Assembly (NCBI RefSeq): GCF_003075375.1
Contig: NZ_QDFT01000004.1
Coordinates: 62,001 to 126,000, forward strand
Reading direction: 5' to 3'
Source: Microbacterium testaceum
GTDB lineage: Bacteria; Actinomycetota; Actinomycetes; Actinomycetales; Microbacteriaceae
DNA length: 64,000 nt
Part shown: positions 44,299 through 51,692 of the stretch, piece by piece
Numbering within the stretch: position 1 is the stretch's first letter
Layout of the letters: each line of letters starts with the position of its first letter
Notes under the pieces: model-generated
Told to the model about the DNA's origin: nothing
Seen by the model: the letters and a program-made list of their open reading frames with translations, nothing else
The model's database searches: none
Translations under genes and position numbers: made by a program

Positions 44299-44898
44299 AT
44301 GCCCTTCGCATCGCCGCTGTCGGGATTCGGACGAGCAGCCGCCCCGACTCGTCGGACCGGATGGGACATGGGGCACCTACCTGGGTGGAAGGTCCGGAAG
44401 CACCAGGTCTCGGCCGCGGACCGTGGCATCTCACGCGCAGAGTTCCTCGACGCGCACAACGCCTGGCACCGCTATCGCCCGGAGCTGCCTGAGGCCGGGC
44501 TCTGTACGTACGCCACCATCGGCCTCAGCCAGTTCGACAACGGGCTCACGTCCGAGAGTGGCAACCGTATCGGCATCGAGCTGCTCGTCACTGGGCGCGA
44601 GGAGAACACTTTCCTTGCAAGCGGGCTCGCGAACGCGGCCCTGAACATCGCCTCGGGCGGGTATCAGGCTAAGCCCGGGATTGTCTTCCCCGGCATCTTC
44701 GATGGCTATGGCCCCGACATCGCGACCCCCCACGGCCTCCTCTGGTACCCGTTCGCGTGGGACACGCATTTTGACGGGCTGAGCCGGGATGGCGTCGATG
44801 TCGAGTGGCTTCTCGACGCTGGCGTCGAGAAGCTGATCGACACATTCGAGAGCGACGCCGTGGACATCTACGACACCGGGCGGTCTAGCGCCGTCTGA
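44299..44898 (+). CDS. SUFU-domain protein (immunity-type)
   Basis: A protein of up to 199 residues with a Suppressor-of-fused-like domain (about residues 40-199). Conserved-looking features: LCTYATIGLSQFDNG, NRIGIELLVTGREENTFLAS, GYGPDIATPHGLLWYPFAWD and the C-terminal EWLLDAGVEKLIDTFESDAV ending GRSSAV, which fits the family end. In bacteria such proteins are often immunity proteins in polymorphic-toxin loci. The start is uncertain: ATG 44299 opens a poorly conserved head, ATG 44368 gives a tighter protein. A different-frame ATG at 44295 has the better ribosome site, so an N-terminal frameshift is possible. Confidence 0.6.
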   Translation: MPFASPLSGFGRAAAPTRRTGWDMGHLPGWKVRKHQVSAADRGISRAEFLDAHNAWHRYRPELPEAGLCTYATIGLSQFDNGLTSESGNRIGIELLVTGREENTFLASGLANAALNIASGGYQAKPGIVFPGIFDGYGPDIATPHGLLWYPFAWDTHFDGLSRDGVDVEWLLDAGVEKLIDTFESDAVDIYDTGRSSAV

Positions 44899-45379
44899 CA
44901 GCCGAGCCAGGTCGCGCGCGTGCTGAGTCATGCGAGATCGTCTTGCTGCGCGATGAGCGCGATATCGACCACCCGACCAGCCCTGGGTGAGTGAGCGCAT
45001 CACCCGGCGTCATTCCGCCCCTTCTCGTGCGCTCAGCGGCGGCGGAGAACACGGTGATTGCTCGCGCCCGCGACGGGTGCGGACCGCGGCGGCCTGAACA
45101 CCACGGCAAGCGGCGACCGATGTCAGAGACCGCGCCGATGCACTTCTCGTCCTCGACGCACCACAGACGCCAAAGGATGTGCGTGCGGATCTGCTCCGCC
45201 TCGCTTCAGCCATGGCCTCGGCGTCGATCGACACGTTCTTCCGACACGTGATTCTTAGAGACGACCACGGACACCGCGCTCGCCGAGCATCTCGGCGCAG
45301 GGCGGTCGCTCCCCGCCTGAGCGCCCGCCGCGGGCACAAAAGGGGCGACTGATGCGCGACCACGCGACGTAACCCGTCC
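44899..45379. other. 481-bp gap holding a gene remnant
   Basis: No intact gene. A degenerate HEPN-like stretch is listed separately at 45119-45262. The rest has mixed frames and no clear signal. Confidence 0.5.
45119..45262 (+). pseudogene. Possible HEPN-domain remnant
   Basis: One frame reads DVRDRADALLVLDAPQTPKD then VRADLLRLASAMASASIDTF FRHVIL-type sequence, a pattern I associate with HEPN-domain (RNase-type) proteins. A TGA at 45095 cuts the frame upstream. The continuation downstream loses sense, while another frame reads TTTDTALAEHLGAGRS, suggesting a frameshift. No start codon or ribosome site is present. If real, it is a dead toxin or defence gene next to a SUFU gene. Confidence 0.35.
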
Positions 45380-45754
45380 TCACTCGGCGGTGGTTGTCTC
45401 CGGATGCGCTCCTGGTCCGTCAGGTTCGAAGTGTCCTAACGACTTCTCCTGCAGGAACGCGCACAGTTCGGCCGCGATCTGGAGTTCGTGAGTCAGGGCG
45501 TTGAGTTCGAAGCTGGTCACGTCGAGCGCTTCGCTCGAGGGCTCGATCAGGATGTGCCAGGCGAGTTCGTCGCCGGATTCGCGCGGTTCGATCCATACCG
45601 TGTTCGGCGCATGCTCCAACGGCATGACCACGAGACCGGTGTCCTGACCGTCGTGACCATCCTGAACCACAACCTTTACTTCCTCGCCTGCTCCCCTGGC
45701 GGCGACGAACTCCGCCACCCAGTGTTCGAGTGTCTGCTTACTGTGAAACGGCAT
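45380..45754 (-). CDS. Small cytosolic protein, paralogue 2
   Basis: A 124-residue protein. It starts MPFHSKQTLEHWVAEFVAAR and carries DTGLVVMPLEHAPNTVWIEP and LCAFLQEKSLGHF. It resembles 47046-47405 (FRSKDLLEAWLDEF, DSGLVIFPLANATTSVYLAP, LCAFLQVKSVAHM) closely and 42220-42561 more weakly. The ATG at 45754 is chosen because it aligns with the paralogue; a longer start at 45802 lies inside the terminator hairpin. Function unknown. Confidence 0.65.
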   Translation of the reverse strand: MPFHSKQTLEHWVAEFVAARGAGEEVKVVVQDGHDGQDTGLVVMPLEHAPNTVWIEPRESGDELAWHILIEPSSEALDVTSFELNALTHELQIAAELCAFLQEKSLGHFEPDGPGAHPETTTAE

Positions 45755-45793
45755 CGGGGTGCTCTTCGCTCCAGAGTGTCGAATGATCGAGAA

Positions 45794-45821
45794 ACGGCCC
45801 ACCCTCGAGAGGGTGGGCCGT
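45794..45821 (-). terminator. Terminator after the DUF7882-like gene
   Basis: ACGGCCCACCCTC (45794-45806) faces GAGGGTGGGCCGT (45809-45821), a 13-bp inverted repeat with a very short loop. It lies directly after the stop of 45836-46177 and before the 45754 start. Confidence 0.8.
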
Positions 45822-45835
45822 GAACGCGGGAGCCT

Positions 45836-46177
45836 TCACGCCGCCGCGGCGAGTTGCACGCGGTGGGCGTCTTCCTGCTGCTGCCAGGTGGCGGCGTTCA
45901 ACATGAGGCCGGATGAGAGGGCGGCGCTGTCGGCGAGCTGACGGAGGTATCCGCCGGACAGGCGCTGCGACTCGGGGGACGAGAACTGGAATCGCATCGA
46001 GATCGCGGGCTGGATCCACAGGGTGGTGCGGCTGTGCTCCGAGGCGGTGTCGGTCCAGGTGATGGTGAAGGACTCGCCTCGACGCAGTTTCGTGGTGAGG
46101 ACCACCTGCAGATATTGCAGCAGACGGTCGTCCATCTCGATGGGCTGTGGGTCGGATCCGTAGAAGAGCTGTCCCAT
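45836..46177 (-). CDS. DUF7882-like small protein
   Basis: A 113-residue protein starting MGQLFYGSDPQPIEMDDRLL. It has QYLQVVLTTKLRRGESFTIT and TTLWIQPAISMRFQFSS, which match a common Micrococcales family (often mis-annotated as ATP-dependent DNA ligase, now DUF7882). The function is unknown. CAGGAGCCCTC precedes the ATG. It is downstream of the 54-residue membrane protein by 32 bp and shares its transcript. Confidence 0.7.
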   Translation of the reverse strand: MGQLFYGSDPQPIEMDDRLLQYLQVVLTTKLRRGESFTITWTDTASEHSRTTLWIQPAISMRFQFSSPESQRLSGGYLRQLADSAALSSGLMLNAATWQQQEDAHRVQLAAAA

Positions 46178-46209
46178 GAGGGCTCCTGACTGTGGAGAAG
46201 GCGAGTTAC

Positions 46210-46374
46210 TTAAAAGACGAGGGGGGCGACGACGCCGACGCTGATGGCCGAGACGACGACGGCCGCGACGGACACCCCGACCCGAAGCCGGCGAAGGGCG
46301 ATTTCGGACGCGGAGGGGACGAAGGTGACACGGCGAGCGGGCATGCCCCAGGCGAATGCGTTGTCGGTCATCAT
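46210..46374 (-). CDS. 54-residue single-pass membrane protein
   Basis: Open frame MMTDNAFAWGMPARRVTFVP followed by SASEIALRRLRVGVSVAAVV and a hydrophobic end to VAPLVF, stop TAA at 46210. A single transmembrane helix spans about residues 32-54. AGAGGACG lies just before the ATG pair (46374, 46371). No family is recognised; genes of this kind sit upstream of DUF7882 genes in Microbacteriaceae, in my recollection. It is divergent from the MarR gene. Confidence 0.6.
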   Translation of the reverse strand: MMTDNAFAWGMPARRVTFVPSASEIALRRLRVGVSVAAVVVSAISVGVVAPLVF

Positions 46375-46431
46375 GATCGTCCTCTCATCCGAGCTACCTT
46401 GGCCCGGTGATGATCAACGTAGCAGATAATA

Positions 46432-46517
46432 AACTCAGTTAGGTAACTCAGTTGAGTGTCACGATGATTGAACATCAGCTGACGTGATCATCAGCGCGAG
46501 AACCTAACAGCCTTAGG
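46432..46517. promoter_or_regulatory. Candidate operators in the MarR / membrane-protein divergent promoter
   Basis: ACTCAGTTGAGT (46446-46457) is palindromic. TTAGGTA occurs at 46439-46445 and again within CCTAACAGCCTTAGG (46503-46517), itself an inverted repeat. The region is AT-rich (AGATAATAAACTC) compared with its surroundings. Confidence 0.5.
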
Positions 46518-46556
46518 TACACTGAATCCGTCACACGAAACCATTGGAGCGAGTCG

Positions 46557-47039
46557 ATGAACGCAGAATCGGGTGAGACGTCCCCCCTCATGGCAGCGCT
46601 GGCGCTGTACTGCTGGGAGCGAGACGAGGCGGCAGCCCGTGCGCGCAAGCAGCTCGGTGTGAACGAACTCGACGCAAAGGCACTCGCGTACGTGCGTCTG
46701 AACCCGGGCGTCCGGCCGTCAGAGCTTGCCGGGCACCTCGGTGTGACGTCGGCGGGGATCACCACGATGGTCGAGCGCCTCGTGCGTCGCGGCATCCTCC
46801 GACGCGAAGCCGACGAAGATGACCGCCGCGTCAACCACATTCACCTCGCGGTCGACCTCGAGAAAGAACCGTGGTCGCAGCTGGCTCACTTCCAAGACAC
46901 GTTCCGGGGCATCATCCAGCAGCTCGACGCGAAGGTCGAGGAAGACTTCGCCGCCTTCATGCGCCACGCGACGCTCGCGGCCAAAGAGCAGGCATCGCGT
47001 GTGGATCGTGCCGCCGTCACGGGAGTGTCCGCGGCGTAA
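46557..47039 (+). CDS. MarR-family transcriptional regulator
   Basis: A 160-residue winged-helix regulator. Core: VRPSELAGHLGVTSAGITTM (recognition helix) and VERLVRRGILRREADEDDRR (wing). A helix at each end gives the usual dimer. The ATG has TTGGAGCGAG about 7 nt upstream. It is divergent from the 54-residue protein and DUF7882 operon, and it likely controls that operon; operators are listed at 46432-46517. Confidence 0.88.
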   Translation: MNAESGETSPLMAALALYCWERDEAAARARKQLGVNELDAKALAYVRLNPGVRPSELAGHLGVTSAGITTMVERLVRRGILRREADEDDRRVNHIHLAVDLEKEPWSQLAHFQDTFRGIIQQLDAKVEEDFAAFMRHATLAAKEQASRVDRAAVTGVSAA

Positions 47040-47045
47040 GAGGGT

Positions 47046-47405
47046 TCAGGCGTCCTCGGCGAGCTGGGCCATGTGAGCAACAGACTTCACCTGCAGGAAG
47101 GCGCACAGATCCGCCGCGTACGACAGTTCGCGACAGAGGTCGTACACCGCGCTCGGCGAAAGCTCGGTCACCTCGGGCTGAGCTTCGATCGTGACGCGCC
47201 AATCCGGCACCCCGACGGCCACGGGCGCCAGGTACACCGACGTCGTCGCATTGGCCAGCGGGAAGATCACCAGGCCACTGTCTGCGCCGTTCAACGGTTC
47301 CTGGTCAGCGACATAGGCGACACCGCCGCCGCCGGCCCCGCTCGCGGTGAACTCGTCGAGCCAGGCTTCCAACAAATCCTTGCTGCGAAACGGCACCGCG
47401 CTCAT
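47046..47405 (-). CDS. Small cytosolic protein, paralogue 3
   Basis: A 119-residue protein beginning MSAVPFRSKDLLEAWLDEFT. It shares helix, DSGLV strand and LCAFLQVK with the proteins at 45380 and 42220. It converges with the MarR gene, 6 bp apart. The ATG at 47405 is chosen; a GTG at 47417 gives four more residues. Function unknown. Confidence 0.65.
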   Translation of the reverse strand: MSAVPFRSKDLLEAWLDEFTASGAGGGGVAYVADQEPLNGADSGLVIFPLANATTSVYLAPVAVGVPDWRVTIEAQPEVTELSPSAVYDLCRELSYAADLCAFLQVKSVAHMAQLAEDA

Positions 47406-47417
47406 CCTCTTCTTCAC

Positions 47418-47734
47418 GGGCGGATCGGGTTCCGCCTTCGAAATTGTACGGGATACGAAAAGCAGCCTCGCAACACCGTCGAGTCCGAGACCGCACAGCT
47501 AGGCCGTGGTGACGGGCGCGTCTCGGGTGGACAGATGATTGCGGAGTGTCGGCCCTCTGTGTCACTGACATCGCCGCCGACCGTACGCGCTTCGCAACCC
47601 GGGAGTGTCGAAAGCCGCACGTCGAGCTGGTGCACTCAGCAACGGTCGGACTCAACCCTGACGTGACCTCTCCGGAGAATGGTGGGCTGATGGTCGAGAG
47701 CCCTGCATAGCTGCATACCTCGCCGGGCAAGACG
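47418..47734. other. Gap of about 320 bp without a gene
   Basis: Nothing convincing. The stretch has short open frames only and lies between paralogue 3 and the tRNA terminator. Confidence 0.5.
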
Positions 47735-47770
47735 AAAGCCCCGGCAGATCTTTCGATCCGCCGGGGCTTT
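47735..47770 (-). terminator. Terminator after tRNA-Pro
   Basis: AAAGCCCCGGC (47735-47745) pairs perfectly with GCCGGGGCTTT (47760-47770) around a 14-nt loop. It follows the tRNA by 9 nt. Confidence 0.85.
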
Positions 47771-47779
47771 CGCATTCCG

Positions 47780-47853
<74 letters not shown>

Positions 47854-47964
47854 TTCCCTGCGAGCAGGCAACTCCCCTATATTAGCCCCTCCCCGGCACC
47901 GCCGCGAACCAGTGCCCACCCCGGGCGTGTGGCGCGACCCCTTGTCGATGTCGGAGCCCCTCGC

Positions 47965-47970
47965 TACGGT
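47965..47970 (+). promoter_or_regulatory. -10 element for the leaderless GNAT start
   Basis: TACGGT ends 7 nt before the ATG at 47978. No ribosome-binding site is visible. Confidence 0.4.
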
Positions 47971-47977
47971 CGCCACC

Positions 47978-48556
47978 ATGACGATCGAGATCCTGCCCGC
48001 CACCGGTGAGCGCTTCGACGATGCCGAGATGGCGCTCGACAGCGGCGACGGGCCGGGATGCCAGTGCCAGTGGTGGCTGCTGACCAACGCCCAGTTCAAC
48101 GACGAGTCGCGTGCCGATCTGACGGAGCGTTTCCGGGCCGAGACGCAGGGCGACCGAGCCCCCGGCCTGATCGCCTACGTCGACGGCGAGCCCGCCGGGT
48201 GGGTGCGCGTCGGTCCCCGCCCATCGCAACCCCGCCTCGCCCGCACGCGCGACGTCATGACCGCCACCGCCGAACCGCTCGACGACCCCGACGTATGGGC
48301 CGTGTCGTGCTTCGTCGTGCGAAAGCAGCACCGCGGCACCGGGCTCACGCGGTCCCTCCTCGATGCCGCGGTCTCGTTCGCCCGCGACGCCGGAGCGCGC
48401 GTGGTCGAGGGCTACCCCCTCGACCCGACGGTGACGTCGAAGCCGGCCAATCAGCTGTTCCGCGGCACGGTCGCCGTCTTCGAGGACGCCGGTTTCGAGG
48501 TCGTCGACCGCCCGAAACCCGATCGCGCTCTGGTCGCCCTCTCCCTCCGCGAGTGA
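47978..48556 (+). CDS. GNAT-family N-acetyltransferase
   Basis: A 192-residue acetyltransferase. The acetyl-CoA motif is RKQHRGTGLTRSLLDAAVSF (about residues 118-137), after VWAVSCFVV. GARVVEGYPLDPTVTSK and the C-terminal FRGTVAVFEDAGFEVVDRP fit the GNAT core. The substrate is unknown. The ATG at 47978 is supported by the -10 box; an ATG at 47948 would extend it. Confidence 0.85.
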   Translation: MTIEILPATGERFDDAEMALDSGDGPGCQCQWWLLTNAQFNDESRADLTERFRAETQGDRAPGLIAYVDGEPAGWVRVGPRPSQPRLARTRDVMTATAEPLDDPDVWAVSCFVVRKQHRGTGLTRSLLDAAVSFARDAGARVVEGYPLDPTVTSKPANQLFRGTVAVFEDAGFEVVDRPKPDRALVALSLRE

Positions 48557-48596
48557 CACCCCGATCTACGATGGAGGTTCGCCCCAGGAGGACCCC

Positions 48597-48977
48597 ATGA
48601 CGGATGCCACCACCACCCGCGTCGACGCGTGGCTCTGGGCGGTACGCGTCTACAAGACCCGCTCCGCGGCGACCACGGCCTGCCGCGCCGGACACGTCCG
48701 CGTCAACGGCGACCGCGCCAAGGCCGCCCAACCCGTGCGCCCCGGCGACGAGCTGCGCGTGCGAATCCAGGGCTTCGACCGCATCCTCGTCGTCAAGAAG
48801 ACGATCGCCAAGCGCGTCGGCGCGGCCCTCGTCGCCGAAGCCCTCGACGACCGCACTCCCCCGCCGCCGTCGCGCGAGAGCATGCCCTTCGTCCCCGTCC
48901 GCGACCGCGGCGCGGGACGCCCCACCAAACGGGACCGCCGCGACATCGAGAAGCTCCGCGGCCGCGAGCTCGGGTAA
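48597..48977 (+). CDS. S4-domain RNA-binding protein (Hsp15-like)
   Basis: A 126-residue S4-domain protein. The domain (about residues 6-65) is TRVDAWLWAVRVYKTRSAAT then CRAGHVRVNGDRAKAAQPVR. The C-terminal part is basic and rich in Arg (RPTKRDRRDIEKLRGREL). Hsp15 binds free 50S subunits carrying nascent chains in stress. AGGAGGACCCC precedes the ATG. Confidence 0.88.
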   Translation: MTDATTTRVDAWLWAVRVYKTRSAATTACRAGHVRVNGDRAKAAQPVRPGDELRVRIQGFDRILVVKKTIAKRVGAALVAEALDDRTPPPPSRESMPFVPVRDRGAGRPTKRDRRDIEKLRGRELG

Positions 48978-49045
48978 GCCCGCGGGCAGTCGTCTGCGGG
49001 GGTGAACCCGCAGCGGCCGTGGTCCGGCCGCATCCGCGCGAGGCA

Positions 49046-49139
49046 GGCCGCGCCGCACACAAACTCCGCGATGTGCATAACCTCAGCGGCATCCCGCCTG
49101 ATCCGACTGACTTTGCGCACATCGCGGAGGTTACGCACC
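49046..49139. repeat. Inverted-repeat element, family B, copy 1
   Basis: CTCCGCGATGTGCATAACCT on the left faces TTGCGCACATCGCGGAGGTT on the right, so the two halves can fold into a long hairpin. Direct copy at 49203-49296; a diverged copy at 27833-27916. Confidence 0.8.
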
Positions 49140-49202
49140 ACCGACCCCGCCGCGCGCACCACCGAACCCGCCGCCCGACCCCGCGCGCCACCACCCGAAA
49201 CC

Positions 49203-49296
49203 GGCCGCGCCGCACACAAACTCCGCGATGCGCACAACCTCAGCGGCATCCCGCCCGATCCGACCGACTTTGCGCACATCGCGGAGGTTATGCACC
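49203..49296. repeat. Inverted-repeat element, family B, copy 2
   Basis: Almost the same sequence as 49046-49139, 157 bp away, with scattered differences such as GCGCACAACC for GTGCATAACC. Confidence 0.8.
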
Positions 49297-49320
49297 GCCG
49301 GTCCCTCACCGTGCACCCAC

Positions 49321-49384
49321 GCCCGGCAGCACCGCACCCGGCAGCACCCGCGCCCGGCAGCACCCGCAGCCCGGCAGCACCGCC
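49321..49384. repeat. Short tandem repeat (CCCGGCAGCACC)
   Basis: Four to five imperfect 15-17-bp units of CCCGGCAGCACC just before the NUDIX gene stop. Non-coding. Confidence 0.7.
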
Positions 49385-49393
49385 GCCCGAGCG

Positions 49394-50296
49394 TCAGTCG
49401 AGCTGATCGAGCAGCCAGCGCGCCCCGCGCACGCTCGCGCCCAGCGCTTCGACGCGTTCCGCGAGCCCGCGATCGCTGGTCACGACCACCACCGGGTCGT
49501 GCGCTGCGACGAGTTCCCGCGCGACCGCGACGATCTCGTCGTCGCCCTCACCCGCCGCCTCGCGCACCTCGACGCCGGCCACCGCCGAAGCCGCCGATCG
49601 CGCCTGCCCCTCGAGCACGGCGAGGAGCGACGGAAACCAGAACGTGGCCGACAGGCCGAGGGCGTCGGCATCCATCCCCCGCTGAGACAGGGTCGACAGC
49701 CGGGCGAGCAGGCGCCCGGCGGCTCCCGCGCGGTCCTTCCACCACCCGTCGGGCACGGCGCCCATCACATTCGCGACGTCGACCACGATCGCCGGTCGCG
49801 TCGCCAGCGCCGCGCGGAGCGCCGGCCACGACGCGGCGAAGCCGGGGTGCAGCGGCAGCTCGTCGACACGATCGACGGCGACCCACTCGAGAGCGACGCT
49901 CTCGGGGTCGCTGATCACCGGCTCGAACGGCGTGGTCACATCGGCGACGAGGGTCGAGTACGACCAGACGCCCAGGTCGAGGACGCTCTCGAACCGGGCG
50001 CGCACGGCATCCACCGGCACTCCCGCCTCTTCACCCGACTCCCTCAACGCTCCGTCGCGCGCGGACTCGCCCTGGTGCCGGGCCCCGCCGGGCAGGGCCC
50101 AGGTGTTGCCGAAGTGGCTCCACGCGACGCGGTGCTGCAGCAGCACCCCGCGGTCGGCGTCGAGCGCGAGCAGTCCCGCGGCACCGAAACGACCCCAGTA
50201 CTTCTCGCCCGTGGGCGCGACCACCCAGGCATCGCCGGGGTCGCGCGGACCGTGCGGGCGGCGCGGCTCACCGGGGGCGGGGGGCTCGATCGTCAT
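49394..50296 (-). CDS. NUDIX hydrolase fused to a PIN/NYN-like domain
   Basis: A 300-residue protein. The NUDIX domain is at about residues 20-155, with an intact Nudix box GX5EX7REUXEEXGU in GGARHQGESARDGALRESGE EAGV. The C-terminal domain (about 168-300) has IVVDVANVMGAVPDGWWKDR, DDEIVAVARELVAAHDPVVV and VTSDRGLAERVEAL, which resembles a PIN/NYN-type nuclease or phosphatase fold: acidic residues end three strands. NUDIX enzymes hydrolyse nucleoside diphosphates linked to X. The second domain's role is unknown. Confidence 0.82.
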   Translation of the reverse strand: MTIEPPAPGEPRRPHGPRDPGDAWVVAPTGEKYWGRFGAAGLLALDADRGVLLQHRVAWSHFGNTWALPGGARHQGESARDGALRESGEEAGVPVDAVRARFESVLDLGVWSYSTLVADVTTPFEPVISDPESVALEWVAVDRVDELPLHPGFAASWPALRAALATRPAIVVDVANVMGAVPDGWWKDRAGAAGRLLARLSTLSQRGMDADALGLSATFWFPSLLAVLEGQARSAASAVAGVEVREAAGEGDDEIVAVARELVAAHDPVVVVTSDRGLAERVEALGASVRGARWLLDQLD

Positions 50297-50416
50297 CCCG
50301 TCCAGCCTGGCACAGTCGAGGCGGGCGGGCTCCGCCGGGCGTCATACGGCGCCGCGCAGCATCGGCGCGTCTCGCGGGGCATCCGCCGCGCGGCCGAGGA
50401 GCGTCAGAACGCACGA

Positions 50417-50450
50417 ACGCCCCGACCCCGCGCGAGCGGGACCGGGGCGT
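50417..50450 (-). terminator. Terminator after the DUF805 gene
   Basis: ACGCCCCGACCCCGC faces GCGGGACCGGGGCGT around a CGCGA-like loop, a 15-bp stem with two mismatches, just past the stop of 50462-50905 in its direction. Confidence 0.7.
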
Positions 50451-50461
50451 CCGGAACGTCG

Positions 50462-50905
50462 TCAGGCGTCGAAGCGCGCGCCGGCCGGGTCGGACGGCAG
50501 CAGCTCGAACACCAGCAGGATGATCGGACCGACGACCGGCACGAACACGATGAGCAGCCAGAAACCGCTCTTGTTCGAGTCGTGCAGGCGGCGCACGACG
50601 AGCGCGATCCCGGGAACGATCGTCGCCAGGGTCCACGCGAGGTAGAGCAGGTAGAAGACCAGGCCGAGCCCCGAGGGGCCGACCGGCTGACCGAGCTCGT
50701 CGACGGTCGGGCCGCTGGTGGCGAGCGCCAGACCGCTCAGCACGGCCGCGACGACGACGTTCACCAGCACCCACCACCAGAATTCGCTGCGGCTGGCGCG
50801 GCCCCGGAAGGTCGCGTACTTCTTGAAGAAGCGCTGGACGGCGGCGCCCAGCGGCGCTCCGTAGTACGGCTGATCGAGCGGCACGGCGCTCCGGACGTTG
50901 GTCAT
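50462..50905 (-). CDS. DUF805-family membrane protein 1
   Basis: A 147-residue protein with about four helices (WWWVLVNVVVAAVLSGLALA, FYLLYLAWTLATIVPGIALV, WLLIVFVPVVGPIILLVFEL). It has the DUF805 signature YATFRGRASRSEFWWW and RRLHDSNKSGFWLL. Function unknown. The ATG at 50905 follows CAGGAGACCGAC. Upstream ATG at 50920 lacks a ribosome site. A close paralogue follows at 51005. Confidence 0.88.
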   Translation of the reverse strand: MTNVRSAVPLDQPYYGAPLGAAVQRFFKKYATFRGRASRSEFWWWVLVNVVVAAVLSGLALATSGPTVDELGQPVGPSGLGLVFYLLYLAWTLATIVPGIALVVRRLHDSNKSGFWLLIVFVPVVGPIILLVFELLPSDPAGARFDA

Positions 50906-51004
50906 GTCGGTCTCCTGCATAGCGGCGAGTGTGCGTATCGACGGGTCGTCGTCGCGAATGCACCCTATCGACTCCGTGGGAACGGCCGCGTCATCGCACG
51001 TCAC

Positions 51005-51442
51005 TCAGCGATCGAAACGGACACCCTCGGGTCGCGGACCGAGCACCGTCAGCACGAACAGGACGATCGCGCCCACGAGCGGGAACACACCGACGAGGAC
51101 CCAGAAACCGCTGCGGTTGGCGTCGTGCAACCGTCGGACGAGCACGGCGAGGGTGGGAAGGAACGTCCCCACCGCCCACACCACCCAGACGAGGCCGAGC
51201 ACGATGCCGTGAGGACCGGTCACCGTCATCGACCCGTCGGCCTCGATGCGGATGCCGTCGGTCAGCGTCGGGAAGGCGTTCAGCACCGCTCCCACGACGG
51301 CACCGGTCAGCACCCACCACCAGTATTCGCTCCGACTCGCGCGTCCGCTGAAGGTGGCGTACTTGACGAAGAAGCGACGGACCGCCGCCCCGAGGGGCGC
51401 CCCGTAGTACGGCTGGTCCAGCGGCGGAGCGGTACGCGTCAT
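51005..51442 (-). CDS. DUF805-family membrane protein 2
   Basis: A 145-residue paralogue of the gene at 50462. It shares LDQPYYGAPLGAAV, FFVKYATFSGRASRSEYWWW and RRLHDANRSGFWVL. Both begin with an almost identical soluble stretch. Start: ATG at 51442 behind CGGGAGACGCC. The 99-bp gap and shared direction suggest tandem duplication. Confidence 0.88.
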   Translation of the reverse strand: MTRTAPPLDQPYYGAPLGAAVRRFFVKYATFSGRASRSEYWWWVLTGAVVGAVLNAFPTLTDGIRIEADGSMTVTGPHGIVLGLVWVVWAVGTFLPTLAVLVRRLHDANRSGFWVLVGVFPLVGAIVLFVLTVLGPRPEGVRFDR

Positions 51443-51575
51443 GGCGTCTCCCGAACGGTTGATGGATGCCACGGCATCCACCGTCGCCCGTGCACCGTAT
51501 CGAGTCCCGGCGTCCCTCCGCTCGCCCTTGTCCCCGCGCCCGCGCCCGCCCGCCCACCCGCCCGCCCCAAGCCGC

Positions 51576-51640
51576 GAGACTGCATCCGGCTGACAACTCG
51601 GCCGCAGGATGTCGCCGACTTGTCAGCCACGTGCAGTCTC
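51576..51640. repeat. Inverted-repeat element, family A, copy 3 (reverse orientation)
   Basis: GAGACTGCATCCGGCTGACA... on the left arm (51576-51601) faces CCGACTTGTCAGCCACGTGC... on the right (51615-51640). About 22 of 26 positions pair. The core CCGCAGGATGTCG is the reverse complement of the core in the copies at 5933 and 6106. Confidence 0.8.
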
Positions 51641-51692
51641 GGCGAGCGGGCGGCGCCGAACACACGCGAACGCCCGAGTACGCGAACCGGGC

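Larger units (their letters stand above)
48978..49393. other. 416-bp gap between genes, filled by repeats
   Basis: Contains the two family B inverted-repeat elements and a short tandem repeat. No gene seen. Confidence 0.8.

Noticed and set aside
44991-45363. Open frames of about 86-117 residues on both strands
   Set aside because: Arg/Ser-rich composition typical of out-of-frame GC-rich DNA, with no ribosome sites. Only the HEPN-like stretch deserves notice.
46192-46410. 72-residue plus-strand frame
   Set aside because: It is a shadow of the 54-residue gene on the other strand, which has a proper ribosome site and membrane segment.
49046-49296. CRISPR-like array
   Set aside because: There are only two copies, 94 bp long and internally palindromic, with an unrelated GC-rich filler between them, and no cas genes nearby.
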